Of a DNA stretch of 64,000 nucleotides, positions 42,759-52,177 are shown in pieces. Both the position numbers and the translations under genes were made by a program. Where the stretch lies: the NCBI GenBank assembly GCA_964552655.1, contig CAZKHG010000012.1, positions 1-64,000 on the forward strand, given 5' to 3'. Within the stretch, counting starts at the first letter, position 1; the number at the start of each line of letters is the position of its first letter. Source of the DNA: CAZKHG01 sp964552655. Its GTDB lineage: Bacteria; Bacteroidota; Bacteroidia; Bacteroidales; Tenuifilaceae. The notes beneath the pieces were generated by a model. That model saw nothing but the letters and a program-made list of their open reading frames with translations, was not told the origin of the DNA and searched no databases.

Positions 42759-44054
42759 TTAGTTTTTAGTGCAATCGCGCAATTTCTGATTGTATTTTGC
42801 AACAATTATCATGGTTGAATCAGTGTTGAACACTGAATTCAGACCTTGTTCTTCGTTAGGCGGGTCTCCAAGGTAATCATCACCCTTAACCCAGAACAAG
42901 TGGGAAGGCCTGCCTTCTCCGGCAAAACCCCAGAAGTTACAACCGGCAAGTACATCATTGGTTTTGCAATGCTCAACCACCTGATCGAACGCATTGATAT
43001 AGTACAAATCCCTGCAGGAGGATTTTTCATTTGGAGAATAACCATGAAAATCACGGGGAAGTCCAAATTCCTCCAGAACAATTGGTTTACCAAGTTTACG
43101 TGCAACCAAAAAGTGATCGTTCATGTACTGGTTTGTGTTGGCTATGCTCTTATCAATTGATCCGGGGATGTCCTTTACATTCAGCCAGTTCCAGTTTTTG
43201 GGCCAGATATGCATGGTAAGGTAATCTATGTTGGGTAGTGCATGGATTCGTTCAAACACTTCAAGAGAGTTTTCGCAACCCCATTGCCCCTCAGTTCCGG
43301 TTGTAATCAGATGATTTTTATCAATACTGCGGATCAGCTCTGCTGTTTTTGCAATATAATTTTCCAGTGCCGGTATATTTTCTGTAGAGAACGCTCTTGG
43401 CTCGTTTCCAATTTCCCAGGTCATTATAGTAGGATCATCGGTGTATTTAATGCCTGAGTAACGATTTACCCGGTTTAGCATAAACTTGATATGATCAAAG
43501 AATTGATTCTTGCAGCTTTCACAATTCAAAAATTTTCCGGAGAAGCTCATAAATTGGCTCCAGGTGTTGGGTTTGACCATCGGGTATGGAATTGGCCCAT
43601 ACCCATTCCAATTGAGATATTGAGCAAAACCCCCGGACCAATCCCAGCTGTTATTCAGGAACAGGATCGCGTGTTGATCGCGTTTGGCCATTTCAGAAAT
43701 CAGAAAGTCGAGGCCGTCAAGGAGTTCATCATTATACTTCCCAGGCGATACGAGCAAAGTAGGAGTAACCCTGAAAGGTTCATCATCTGGGCCCTCGGCC
43801 CCTGCCTGTATTCTGAGGTTGGTTATGCCATGCTCTTTCATAAAATCGAGCTCTCTTATTAAACGCTCGCGGTTACCGGATGATCCGGATGATGCAATGA
43901 TTGCACCATACCAGTAGTTCGTACCTACATAGTAGTAAGGTTTCCCATTTAAGATAAATTGTCCTTGATTAACCTGAATGAATGTTGATTTTGACGATGA
44001 GTCACATCCAATTAACAATAAAAAAAAGTTTAAAAATAAAAAACCTCGTACCAT
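42759..44054 (-). CDS. GH5 (subfamily 7-like) endo-beta-1,4-mannanase, lipoprotein
   Basis: A 431-residue GH5 retaining endo-mannanase. The lipoprotein signal ends in LIGC (Cys17). The catalytic barrel shows YYYVGTNYWYG, NLRIQAG, LNNSWDWSGG, acid/base Glu218 in WEIGNEPRA, and nucleophile Glu329 in IVLEEFGLPRD, with FHGYSP after it. The pattern NGKPYYYVGTNYWYG and WEIGNEPR is that of GH5_7. It would cut mannan or galactoglucomannan outside the cell, feeding the GH26 enzyme. It is the first gene of the minus-strand mannan operon, 347 bases from the divergent AraC-family regulator. Confidence 0.93.
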   Translation of the reverse strand: MVRGFLFLNFFLLLIGCDSSSKSTFIQVNQGQFILNGKPYYYVGTNYWYGAIIASSGSSGNRERLIRELDFMKEHGITNLRIQAGAEGPDDEPFRVTPTLLVSPGKYNDELLDGLDFLISEMAKRDQHAILFLNNSWDWSGGFAQYLNWNGYGPIPYPMVKPNTWSQFMSFSGKFLNCESCKNQFFDHIKFMLNRVNRYSGIKYTDDPTIMTWEIGNEPRAFSTENIPALENYIAKTAELIRSIDKNHLITTGTEGQWGCENSLEVFERIHALPNIDYLTMHIWPKNWNWLNVKDIPGSIDKSIANTNQYMNDHFLVARKLGKPIVLEEFGLPRDFHGYSPNEKSSCRDLYYINAFDQVVEHCKTNDVLAGCNFWGFAGEGRPSHLFWVKGDDYLGDPPNEEQGLNSVFNTDSTMIIVAKYNQKLRDCTKN

Positions 44055-44401
44055 CAGTTAATTTGTTGATTAATAAGATAAATATCCCTGTGTAAATATA
44101 TTTTTTAGAGAAATCATTTTTATTATGTAAATATCATATCAAAATGACCCGAATAATTAATATTATTTTATCCTGTTAAAATACTTTTTAATGAATTATG
44201 AATTATTTTTTACAGAGTTAAAACCTTTATAAAGTTTATCAATAAAGGGTATTATAAATAGTTAGAAGTATTTGAAAAAAGTATTATTTTTATTGCAGAT
44301 TTTTTGCTGATAATTATCAGATTCCTACTTTTCAAAGTAAAAAAGGTTAAAATGATTTATTGTTAGTTGAACAGAATCAAGTTGGTAAAAAAAACAAAGC
44401 C
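44055..44401. promoter_or_regulatory. Divergent control region between the mannan operon and its regulator
   Basis: 347 very AT-rich bases between two diverging genes. It contains a perfect 14-bp palindrome (44307-44320) and a segment AAGTATTTGA (44266-44275) that recurs upstream of susC (62989-62998 reads AAGTATTTGA). No canonical TAnnTTTG is well placed, so both promoters may depend on an activator. This is the most likely binding site region for the AraC-type protein. Confidence 0.5.
44307..44320. repeat. Perfect 14-bp palindrome, candidate operator
   Basis: CTGATAATTATCAG reads identically on both strands. It is 82 bases before the regulator's start codon and about 253 bases from the GH5 start codon. 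Position and symmetry suggest a dimer-binding site or weak hairpin; AraC-type proteins usually prefer direct repeats, so another regulator is possible. Confidence 0.45.
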
Positions 44402-45283
44402 ATGCAAGAAAGTATTATGCGCGAGATAACACCGTTGACTCAAGCAGATTGCTTTACGGTGTTCACCAGAACAAAAAATGACTTCGATTTTCCTTTGCAC
44501 TATCATGACGAGATTGAGCTCAATTTTATTATGAATGCAGAAGGAGCAAAGCGGATTGTTGGTGATCATATTGAGGAGATCGGGGATATTGAGCTGGTAC
44601 TGGTTGGATCTAACCTAGAACACGGCTGGTTTGGAGAGGGTTTTAAGGAGAATCAGATTACTGAGGTGACCATTCAGTTTCACCGCGATTTCTTTGAGGA
44701 GAAATTTCTGAGGAAAAATCAGCTGAGTTTTATTCGGAATATGTTGGAAAAATCAACCCGGGGAATTCTGTTTTCAACATCAACCGCGAAACACCTGGCT
44801 CCCAGAATCTTAGGATTACATAAAAAGCATGGTTTCGATTCGGTTCTGGAGCTTATGTCCATCCTCCATGATCTCTCAATCTCCAGGAATTTCAAGCTAC
44901 TAAGCGATTCAAGCTTTAATAACTTCGAGAAGTTGTCCTACAGCAGCCGCAGGATTGAGAAGGTTATGAATTACTCCAACCAGAACTTCCATAAACCCAT
45001 AACCCTAGCTGAAGTTGCCCGCCTGACCTGTATGACCGAAACTGCATTCAGTCGCTTTTTTAAGCTTCAAACCGGGATGACCTATATTAACTGCCTTAAC
45101 GAAATCCGATTAGGTCATGCATCAAGAATGCTGATTGAAACTACCAATTCCATTTCGGAGATTGCTTACGATTGTGGGTTCAATAATATATCAAATTTTA
45201 ACCGGATTTTCCGGAAGAAAAAGGGTTGTACGCCTAAAGAAATGCGCATCAGCTATGAACAGGGAACCCGGGTTTTTGTATAA
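44402..45283 (+). CDS. AraC-family transcriptional regulator with cupin sensor domain
   Basis: A 293-residue regulator. The N-terminal half (about 20-100) is a cupin-like sensor beginning FDFPLHYHDEIELNFIMN. The C-terminal AraC domain (about 195-290) has two helix-turn-helix motifs, with LAEVARLTCMTETAFSRFFKLQTGMT and ISEIAYDCGFNNISNFNRIFRKKKGCTPKEMR. It is divergent from the mannan operon and convergent with the upstream hemicellulose operon, so it probably activates one or both in response to a cytoplasmic sugar. I chose the ATG at 44402 (first Met after a TTG-initiated extension). No hybrid two-component or SusR-type regulator occurs in this window. Confidence 0.9.
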   Translation: MQESIMREITPLTQADCFTVFTRTKNDFDFPLHYHDEIELNFIMNAEGAKRIVGDHIEEIGDIELVLVGSNLEHGWFGEGFKENQITEVTIQFHRDFFEEKFLRKNQLSFIRNMLEKSTRGILFSTSTAKHLAPRILGLHKKHGFDSVLELMSILHDLSISRNFKLLSDSSFNNFEKLSYSSRRIEKVMNYSNQNFHKPITLAEVARLTCMTETAFSRFFKLQTGMTYINCLNEIRLGHASRMLIETTNSISEIAYDCGFNNISNFNRIFRKKKGCTPKEMRISYEQGTRVFV

Positions 45284-45296
45284 CTATTTCTTGTTT

Positions 45297-46379
45297 TTAT
45301 TTGTAAGGTGTCTTAAAATCAAGAGCTCTAAGTAATGGGATGTTAAGATCAGACTCAAATTTTTCCTTTGAACCCTTTTTAAAAATTCCAAAACTTCCTT
45401 TATAGTCCCATATTGTCCAGGCTATGTTTTTCTCTTCCAGATAATCTTTCACAATTTTATACCAGTAAACCCGATCATCGGCATTGCTGTTGGGAATAAA
45501 AACGCCAAATTCGCCACAGAAAATGTTTACATGATGTTTATCTCTGAACTCAACGGCAATGTTTAGTAGCGATTTAACATACTCGGCATTGCCCTGAGTA
45601 GGATAATTGTTGAGAGCCTGCTCCACCCAGGTGCCCAGTAAATCTTTTGGGCAGGCAGGCATTTTATCCGAATTATAGGGGAAAGGAACCCCAGATAATG
45701 AAACCATTGATGGGGTATTCCAGCTTGCCCCCTGGTGGGTAAACATAAATGGGTCGTAGAAATGAAAGGTATAAATCAGGTTAGAATCATCGTAAATGGG
45801 CATTTGGGCCAAGTCGTTATAGCTGTTCCAACCCGATGGGCCAACAATAATTGTATGTTTCTTATCTTTAGATCGGATTGCATTAATGGCCTGCCGCTGA
45901 ATTTCTCCCCATATCTGGTTGCTGATTCCATGTGGTTCATTTAATACTTCATACATAATGTAACCTGAACGATCCTTATATCTCTCGGCCAGCTGGGGCC
46001 ATACTTTAACCAATATTTCAACAACGCTGGGACTGGTGCTAGTTGAAGGATCAAATGAGTGATTATCAATTAGTAAGTACAGATTTAACTCTTCTGCCCA
46101 ATTTATTGCAGAATCAAGGTATGCAAGAAAATGGGGGTCAATTTTAAACTCAGGAGCACCCAGTGTCATATCATGCAGATTGATGGGTAATCGGATAACA
46201 TCGCAACCCAGGCTTTTTATATCCCTAAAATCTTTTTTAGAGAATTTATTAAACTGGATTTTACGGGCATTCTGTGCCTGGAACCAACCGGTGAGGTTAA
46301 CACCGCGATGAAAGGGTACCTGTGTTTGAGCAGACCAGATCATCATGTAAAAGATGCAAAAAACTATCAGTTTTTTCAT
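45297..46379 (-). CDS. GH5 glycoside hydrolase, endoglucanase-like
   Basis: A 360-residue GH5 enzyme with a Sec signal peptide (1-19, no lipobox). The barrel shows HRGVNLTGWFQ, VIRLPINLHD, LLIDNHSFD, acid/base Glu148 in YEVLNEPHG, and nucleophile Glu290 in IFCGEFGVF. The family acts on beta-glucans, xyloglucan or mannan; the subfamily is not assigned from sequence by eye. It is the last gene of the large upstream operon, so a role on the xyloglucan or glucomannan backbone is likely. It lies 49 bases downstream of the GH27 gene; stop codons of this gene and the AraC-type gene are 13 bases apart. Confidence 0.9.
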   Translation of the reverse strand: MKKLIVFCIFYMMIWSAQTQVPFHRGVNLTGWFQAQNARKIQFNKFSKKDFRDIKSLGCDVIRLPINLHDMTLGAPEFKIDPHFLAYLDSAINWAEELNLYLLIDNHSFDPSTSTSPSVVEILVKVWPQLAERYKDRSGYIMYEVLNEPHGISNQIWGEIQRQAINAIRSKDKKHTIIVGPSGWNSYNDLAQMPIYDDSNLIYTFHFYDPFMFTHQGASWNTPSMVSLSGVPFPYNSDKMPACPKDLLGTWVEQALNNYPTQGNAEYVKSLLNIAVEFRDKHHVNIFCGEFGVFIPNSNADDRVYWYKIVKDYLEEKNIAWTIWDYKGSFGIFKKGSKEKFESDLNIPLLRALDFKTPYK

Positions 46380-46428
46380 ATCCTGTAATTTTGTGGTAAC
46401 AATTATTTAAGCGAACTTTTTATGTCAT

Positions 46429-47625
46429 CTACGGTTTAAGGCGAAGCAAAATAACGTCGTGCGGTTGAACCGTGTTTTTAAACGGGAGAGCCGTTGTACC
46501 GAGATCTTTTCTCAACCAGCAGTCTCGGATTTTATAAACGTTAGCATTAAAATTATAGTTTTTACCTGATACCCCGTCATAGATTGAGTTATCTTTCCAT
46601 TTGAATTCGAATTCAATTGGCTTCTCCCCCCTATTAAGAAAACAAATTGCAACTTCATTATTGTCCAATGGTTTGGCAAAAACTTCGAAATCACCTTGAT
46701 GTAACATTCTGAAACATTGAACTCCAAGTGGATCCTGATCTATGGCGATGGCTTCCTTGTTTGTAAGTATTTCCTGGGTTTCTTTTGTCATGTTACGAAT
46801 GTCGTTACCTGCAATAAGTGGGGCAGCAAGCATACACCAAAGTGAGAAATGAGCCCGATTTTCGGAAACGCTCAGCCCGTTTCCAACCTCCAGCATATCG
46901 GGGTCGTTCCAGTGGCCGGGGCCGGCATATTTTCTTAGGTCTATTTGCTTATCGAGAATGCTTAGCACTCCAAATTTCGACCAGGTGCCAAAACCCATAT
47001 CGCAATCCCAGCAATTGGTTATATCGCCCGTTGTACGCCATAAATGACCAATTTCCGGTGCCCATAGCCAGGGTTTATTGTCGCCCCATTCACAAATGCT
47101 AAACACAATGGGCCTTCCAGCAGCAAAAATTGCATCGCGCATGGTTTTGTAAGCTGCATCAGCTTTTAGTCCATCGGTGTTGCACCAGTCATACTTCAAA
47201 TAATCGATACCCCAGCTGGCATAGGTTATTGCATCCTGGTATTCATGGCCCCTGCTGCCAGGTCTGCTACCACAAGTTTGGCTGCCTGCATCGGAGTAAA
47301 TGCCGATTTTCAACCCTTTGGAATGAACATAGTCTGCCAGAGCCTTCATTCCTGATGGAAACCTGACAGGATCTTCGTGAATAAATCCTTGGTTATCGCG
47401 GGCTCCATGCCAGCAGTCATCAATATTAATGTAAGTGTAACCGGCATCCTTCATCCCGCTGGCAACCATAGCATCTGCGGTTTTGCGAATTAGCTCTTCG
47501 TTAATATCACATGCAAAAGTATTCCAGCTGTTCCATCCCATAGGTGGTGTTTTAGCCAGATCGAATTTCTGGGCATAGCTGAGGGAACAGATAAAGATAA
47601 TCCCGATAGCAGTTAGGTTTTTCAT
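46429..47625 (-). CDS. GH27 alpha-galactosidase
   Basis: A 398-residue retaining alpha-galactosidase with a Sec signal peptide (1-18). Characteristic sequences are TPPMGWNSWNTFACDI, YINIDDCWHG, the galactose-binding CGSRPGSRGHEYQD, nucleophile Asp146 in LKYDWCN, and acid/base Asp201 in LWRTTGDI. It would remove alpha-1,6-galactose from galactomannan or galactoglucomannan. ATG 47625 is the start with the signal peptide at the N-terminus; an earlier in-frame start overlaps the GH3 gene upstream. Its presence in this operon links the xyloglucan-like set to the mannan operon next door. Confidence 0.93.
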   Translation of the reverse strand: MKNLTAIGIIFICSLSYAQKFDLAKTPPMGWNSWNTFACDINEELIRKTADAMVASGMKDAGYTYINIDDCWHGARDNQGFIHEDPVRFPSGMKALADYVHSKGLKIGIYSDAGSQTCGSRPGSRGHEYQDAITYASWGIDYLKYDWCNTDGLKADAAYKTMRDAIFAAGRPIVFSICEWGDNKPWLWAPEIGHLWRTTGDITNCWDCDMGFGTWSKFGVLSILDKQIDLRKYAGPGHWNDPDMLEVGNGLSVSENRAHFSLWCMLAAPLIAGNDIRNMTKETQEILTNKEAIAIDQDPLGVQCFRMLHQGDFEVFAKPLDNNEVAICFLNRGEKPIEFEFKWKDNSIYDGVSGKNYNFNANVYKIRDCWLRKDLGTTALPFKNTVQPHDVILLRLKP

Positions 47626-47665
47626 GATGTATTTAGTATTAATGCAATTACTTTTACTGTGTAAA

Positions 47666-49972
47666 TCAATTAACAACACGGAACTTAACCCTTGATAGAT
47701 CTATAGAACTTGTTCCAACTAATACCTCAAATTCACCGGGTTCAACAACACGCTTCATATCGCGGTTGTAAAACTGTAATTTTTCCGGGGTGATTTTAAA
47801 CAATACCTTTTTGTTTTCACCCGGGTTTAGCGTGATCCTTGCAAAATCTTTCAGTTCCAGAATGGGACGTGTTACCGAGCTCACCATATCATGGATATAG
47901 AGTTGTACAATTTCATCGCCTGTGTATTTCCCTTCATTTGTAACTTCAACTGAAACCATCAGCGATTCATTCATTCTGATTTCCTCCCGGCTGAGTTCAG
48001 GTTTACCATAAGTGAAATGGGTGTAGCTTAACCCATACCCAAACGGGAATAACGGGGTCATATCAGAATTGACATAGTTGCGGTTACGTGATGGTTTTTT
48101 ACTGTAATAAGCTGGAAGTTGCCCAATGTTTCTGGGGAATGTTACACTGAGTTTACCTGAAGGATTTATTTCGCCAAAGATAACATTTGCAACTGCCATA
48201 CCGGTTTCCTGTCCCAGGTACCATCCTTCGATTATGGCAGGAACTGTTTCAGCCACATAGTTAATTGTGATTGGACGGCCATTGAATAGTAGAACAACTA
48301 TCGGTTTTCCGGTTTTTACAATTGCTTTAACCAGCTCCTCCTGTCTTCCAAACAGGTTTAGGTCATCGCGGTCGCCGCGGTGATTTTCGCTCCATCCTTC
48401 CCGGCATATTGATTCATTTTCACCGATTACTAAAAGGATGACATCACAGCTTTTTGCTACGCTTACCGCCTCCGAAATAAGTTTACGATCGGAGTTTTCA
48501 TCATTCATTGATGTATTATCGTTTTCCCACCAGGAGCCTGTTGTGGTTGTTATTTTACAACCCTCTGCATAACAAACCTCAAATTTTCCCTTACCAAATT
48601 GCTTTATGCCTTCTAAAACGGAGGTTCCAACCCTGGGCTCTATACTATACCCCCCAAAATGTACATCTGCAGCATTAGGACCAATTACTGCAATTTTTTT
48701 GATTTTTGATACATTAAGTGGTAGCAAGTTATTGCTGTTTTTGAGTAAAACCATCGATTTGTGGGCAGCTTCCAGGGCAAGATTTTTGTGCTCCTGACAG
48801 TTGGTAATGGTTTTCGCCCTTTCTGGATCAGCATAAGGTGATTCAAAAAGTCCTAGTCGGAACTTATTGAGCAGTACATATTTTACTGCAAAGTCAAGAT
48901 CTTTTTCCGATACAATGCCCTTTTTTACCAATTCGGAAACAGTTAAAAAGTAGGGTTTAACATCCATAATTTCGGAGTTAACCCCCGATTGTAAAGCCAA
49001 TCGGGTAGCATCATCAGGACTTTCTGCTATGAAATGTTTCCGGTACAGATCCTCAATTCCACCCTGATCGCTGATTACATTGCCATCGAATCCCCATTCA
49101 TCTCTCAATACTGTTTTGAGTAACCATGGGTTGGAGTGGTTGGGGATACCAGACCACTCGTTGTATGATGGCATTATGCTTTTAACCTTTGCTTCCTTAA
49201 CGGCTATCTCGAATGGGTAAAGGTGATTCTCACGAAAGTAACGTTCATCGCAAACTACCGGAGCAGTATTGTTGCCCCCTTCTCCTTGCCCATGACCGGC
49301 AAAATGCTTTAGTGTAGCTATAACATGCTGGTTGTCAATGGTTGAGGAATGTCCCTGGAATCCCAGAACTGCAGCCTTCCCAATTCTGGCTGTAAGGTAA
49401 GGATCTTCACTGATGGTTTCCTCAGTTCTTCCCCATCTTGGATCACGGGCAAGATCAAGAACCGGAGAAAGAGCCTGATGAAAACCTCGAACTCGCATTT
49501 CCAATGCTGTTGCAGAATAAATACGTTCTATAAGAGCTGTGTCCCACGTACAACCTAACGCGATAGCCTGGGGAAATACAGTACTCCCAGTAGCCATGAA
49601 ACCATGTAACCCTTCACCAATATAAGTACACGGAATTCCTAATCTTGTCTTTTCAACCAGTACTTTTTGCAGCTCATTATCGAGGCGTATTGCCTGTTCC
49701 ATTGGCATTTTAACTTGCGAGAAGGACACGGATCCAATTCCGTCCTTAAATACATCCAGCACCCTTTTTTCATTGATGTTTCCTAAAGAATCAATCAGGT
49801 AGTTGGCATTGATAACATGGCAAAGTTGAGCCGCTTTTTCCTCAGGTGTCATTTTGGACATTAGCAATTCAACCCTTTTCTCTATAGGTAGTGAAGGATT
49901 ATGATAATCCTCATTATTTACACAGGCGTTAATAATGATAAGTGGCAATAAAATAGCTATCAGCTTTTTCAT
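47666..49972 (-). CDS. GH3 beta-glycosidase, lipoprotein
   Basis: A 768-residue GH3 exo-acting retaining enzyme, probably beta-glucosidase or beta-xylosidase. The lipoprotein signal ends in INAC (Cys17). The N-terminal barrel domain shows YIGEGLHGF, DLARDPRWGRTEETISEDPYL, LKHFAGHGQ and nucleophile Asp302 in VISDQGG. An (alpha/beta)6 domain (about 405-620, starting around MVLLKNSNNLLPL, IAVIGPNAAD) supplies the acid/base. A C-terminal fibronectin-III-like domain (about 665-755) follows. It has 36 bases to the upstream GH3 gene. Confidence 0.93.
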   Translation of the reverse strand: MKKLIAILLPLIIINACVNNEDYHNPSLPIEKRVELLMSKMTPEEKAAQLCHVINANYLIDSLGNINEKRVLDVFKDGIGSVSFSQVKMPMEQAIRLDNELQKVLVEKTRLGIPCTYIGEGLHGFMATGSTVFPQAIALGCTWDTALIERIYSATALEMRVRGFHQALSPVLDLARDPRWGRTEETISEDPYLTARIGKAAVLGFQGHSSTIDNQHVIATLKHFAGHGQGEGGNNTAPVVCDERYFRENHLYPFEIAVKEAKVKSIMPSYNEWSGIPNHSNPWLLKTVLRDEWGFDGNVISDQGGIEDLYRKHFIAESPDDATRLALQSGVNSEIMDVKPYFLTVSELVKKGIVSEKDLDFAVKYVLLNKFRLGLFESPYADPERAKTITNCQEHKNLALEAAHKSMVLLKNSNNLLPLNVSKIKKIAVIGPNAADVHFGGYSIEPRVGTSVLEGIKQFGKGKFEVCYAEGCKITTTTGSWWENDNTSMNDENSDRKLISEAVSVAKSCDVILLVIGENESICREGWSENHRGDRDDLNLFGRQEELVKAIVKTGKPIVVLLFNGRPITINYVAETVPAIIEGWYLGQETGMAVANVIFGEINPSGKLSVTFPRNIGQLPAYYSKKPSRNRNYVNSDMTPLFPFGYGLSYTHFTYGKPELSREEIRMNESLMVSVEVTNEGKYTGDEIVQLYIHDMVSSVTRPILELKDFARITLNPGENKKVLFKITPEKLQFYNRDMKRVVEPGEFEVLVGTSSIDLSRVKFRVVN

Positions 49973-50007
49973 TAGGTTGAGTTTAATTTTTTAATAAAAT
50001 TCCCGCA

Positions 50008-52155
50008 TTATATTGAAATCCTTTGGCTCAACAAGATGTTATCTGAGGATGAACCAACAAGTATTTCAAAATCGCCCGGTTCTAAAACCCATTTTTTTGC
50101 TTCAGGATCAAAGTACTGAAAAGCCCTTGTATCTAAAACTAATTTTACATTTTTGGTTTCTCCTATATTTAGGCCAACCTTGGCAAATCCTTTTAGCTCT
50201 TTAAGTGGACGTGGCAATCTGGATTCAATATCTCTTACATATACCTGTGCAGATTCTTTCCCATAGAAACCACCTGTATTTTTAATGTCAAAAGAAATTG
50301 TGCAACTGATCTCATTGGATTGTTTAGTTGTTTCAATTTTAAGGCTATCGTATTGAAATCTTGTATATGATAAACCAAAACCAAACGGGAAAAGGGTTTT
50401 TACATTTTTAGTTTCGTAATAGCGATAACCGACAAAAATGTCCTCATTGTAATTGACATTCCCATTTTTCCCGGGATACTCGCCATAAACAAAAGGAGGT
50501 GTGTCTTCAAGTTTTATGGGTAGGGTATATGGGAGTTTTCCCGAAGGGTTGATATCACCAGAAATAACTTTAGCCAGAGCTGTTCCTGTTTCCATCCCCA
50601 AATAGCTGGTAAAAAGTAGTCCTTTGACATCTTTCAGCCAATCGTTCATTTCAACGGGGCTGCCAGCGATTAAAACAACAGCGGTTTTTGGGTTAGCTTT
50701 TACCACTGCTTTAATAAGTTGATCCTGACCGTATGGTAGTTTCATATCAAGCTTGTCCGAGCCCTCGCAATCTAGGTTTGTTTCATGATTTAGCCCACCA
50801 AAGATTATCACAGCATCCGCATTTGAGGCAACACCAACAGCCTCTTTTATTAGCTTCTTGTTTACTTCTTTTAAATCTTTTGAAATACTATATCCCTGAA
50901 CAAAATTTATTTTAACTGAGTCACCCAATCTCTTATGCAAACCTTCGAGGGGAGTGATTTCGTATTTTGCCTTAATTTCGGTACTCCAGCCACCATAGGC
51001 ATGTTTGCGCGTAGCATTGTCGCCAATTACTGCTAAGGTTTTAATTTTCTTAAAATCGAATGGAAGTAGTTGTTCATTTTTTAAAAGTACAACAGCTTCT
51101 TCTGCTACATTTAATGCAACCTTAGCATGTTCGAGTGTTCCAAGTCTATCGGCCATACCAGAAGTGTCCGGTTCAGATTTTCCAAGCAGGTTAAGTTTCA
51201 GGATCACATAGAGTATTCGTCTAACTTTATCATCAACAACTTTAGGATCAATTTTACCGGCTTTTATTGAATCGAGAAGAGGTTGTCCAAGGTAGTAATT
51301 CCCTTTTACTCCATCAATGGGGTACATTTCCAGGTCTAACCCGTTATTTGCAGCTTCCATAGTATTATGTGCTCCACCCCAATCAGACATAACCAGACCC
51401 GGGAATTTCCACTCTCCTTTTAGGATATCGTTTAGCAGATAAGCATTATGACAGCAATGTTGACCCCTGAATTTATTATAGGCTCCCATTACACTTAGCA
51501 CTTCACCTTCCTTCACACTGGCTTCAAAAGCAGGCAGGTAGATTTCACGCAAAGCCCTTTCAGAAGCTTCTACATTTATGGTTCCTCTTTCAAATTCCTG
51601 GTTATTTAAGGCATAGTGTTTTGCACAAACTGCAATTCCTTTGGATTGTGCTGCTTTAATAAATTTTACGGCCATTTGTGAGGTAAGGTAAGGATCTTCA
51701 CTCATATATTCCCAGTTTCTACCATTTAGAGGTGTCCGGTGAATATTCAAACCAGGGGCAAGCATGATGTCTTTCCCTCTGGCCAGGGCTTCTTCTCCAT
51801 ATGCAATACCAAATCCATCCGCTAAATCCGGATTCCAGGTAGATGCCAGAGAGGTGAGGGCAGGAAAATATGCAGAAGCATCGTTAGGCCAGTTTAACAC
51901 ACCCCAGCTATCCGGGGTTTTCTCCTCACGAACCCCGCATGGCCCGTCAGATAAATGCAATGCCGGAATACCAAGCCGGGGGATGGCCGGTGTTGTGAAA
52001 AAGGTATTGCCATGTATCAATGACACTTTTTCTTCAAGTGTGAGCTGAGCGAGGATTTCATCGATTTTCTGATCCATTGTTTTTTCATTTTTACAGGAAT
52101 TCATAAGAATAATTGTTAGTCCTATGAATAAAAGTGGGGTTGATATTCGTTTCAT
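50008..52155 (-). CDS. GH3 beta-glucosidase, lipoprotein
   Basis: A 715-residue GH3 enzyme of the BglB type. The lipoprotein signal ends in MNSC (Cys21). The first domain has LHLSDGPCGVRE, LAPGLNIHRTPLNGRNWEYMSEDPYL, AVCAKHYALNNQE and nucleophile Asp258 in VMSDWGGAHNTM. The second domain starts near AVVLLKNEQLLPF, and a fibronectin-III-like domain closes the chain (about 600-700). Sequence differs clearly from the other GH3 enzyme downstream, so the pair is not a recent duplication and may act on different linkages (for example glucose versus xylosyl- or mannosyl-terminated oligosaccharides). The start is 22 bases after the esterase gene. Confidence 0.93.
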   Translation of the reverse strand: MKRISTPLLFIGLTIILMNSCKNEKTMDQKIDEILAQLTLEEKVSLIHGNTFFTTPAIPRLGIPALHLSDGPCGVREEKTPDSWGVLNWPNDASAYFPALTSLASTWNPDLADGFGIAYGEEALARGKDIMLAPGLNIHRTPLNGRNWEYMSEDPYLTSQMAVKFIKAAQSKGIAVCAKHYALNNQEFERGTINVEASERALREIYLPAFEASVKEGEVLSVMGAYNKFRGQHCCHNAYLLNDILKGEWKFPGLVMSDWGGAHNTMEAANNGLDLEMYPIDGVKGNYYLGQPLLDSIKAGKIDPKVVDDKVRRILYVILKLNLLGKSEPDTSGMADRLGTLEHAKVALNVAEEAVVLLKNEQLLPFDFKKIKTLAVIGDNATRKHAYGGWSTEIKAKYEITPLEGLHKRLGDSVKINFVQGYSISKDLKEVNKKLIKEAVGVASNADAVIIFGGLNHETNLDCEGSDKLDMKLPYGQDQLIKAVVKANPKTAVVLIAGSPVEMNDWLKDVKGLLFTSYLGMETGTALAKVISGDINPSGKLPYTLPIKLEDTPPFVYGEYPGKNGNVNYNEDIFVGYRYYETKNVKTLFPFGFGLSYTRFQYDSLKIETTKQSNEISCTISFDIKNTGGFYGKESAQVYVRDIESRLPRPLKELKGFAKVGLNIGETKNVKLVLDTRAFQYFDPEAKKWVLEPGDFEILVGSSSDNILLSQRISI

Positions 52156-52177
52156 GTTATCGTTTTTTAAATTGCAT

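Noticed and set aside
43491..43862. 123-codon plus-strand frame inside the GH5 mannanase gene
   Set aside because: Antisense to the catalytic region of a clear GH5 enzyme; typical shadow frame.
47666..52155. Two neighbouring GH3 genes as a recent tandem duplication
   Set aside because: Their motifs differ substantially (for example VISDQGG versus VMSDWGG, different lengths and domain boundaries), so they are distant paralogues.
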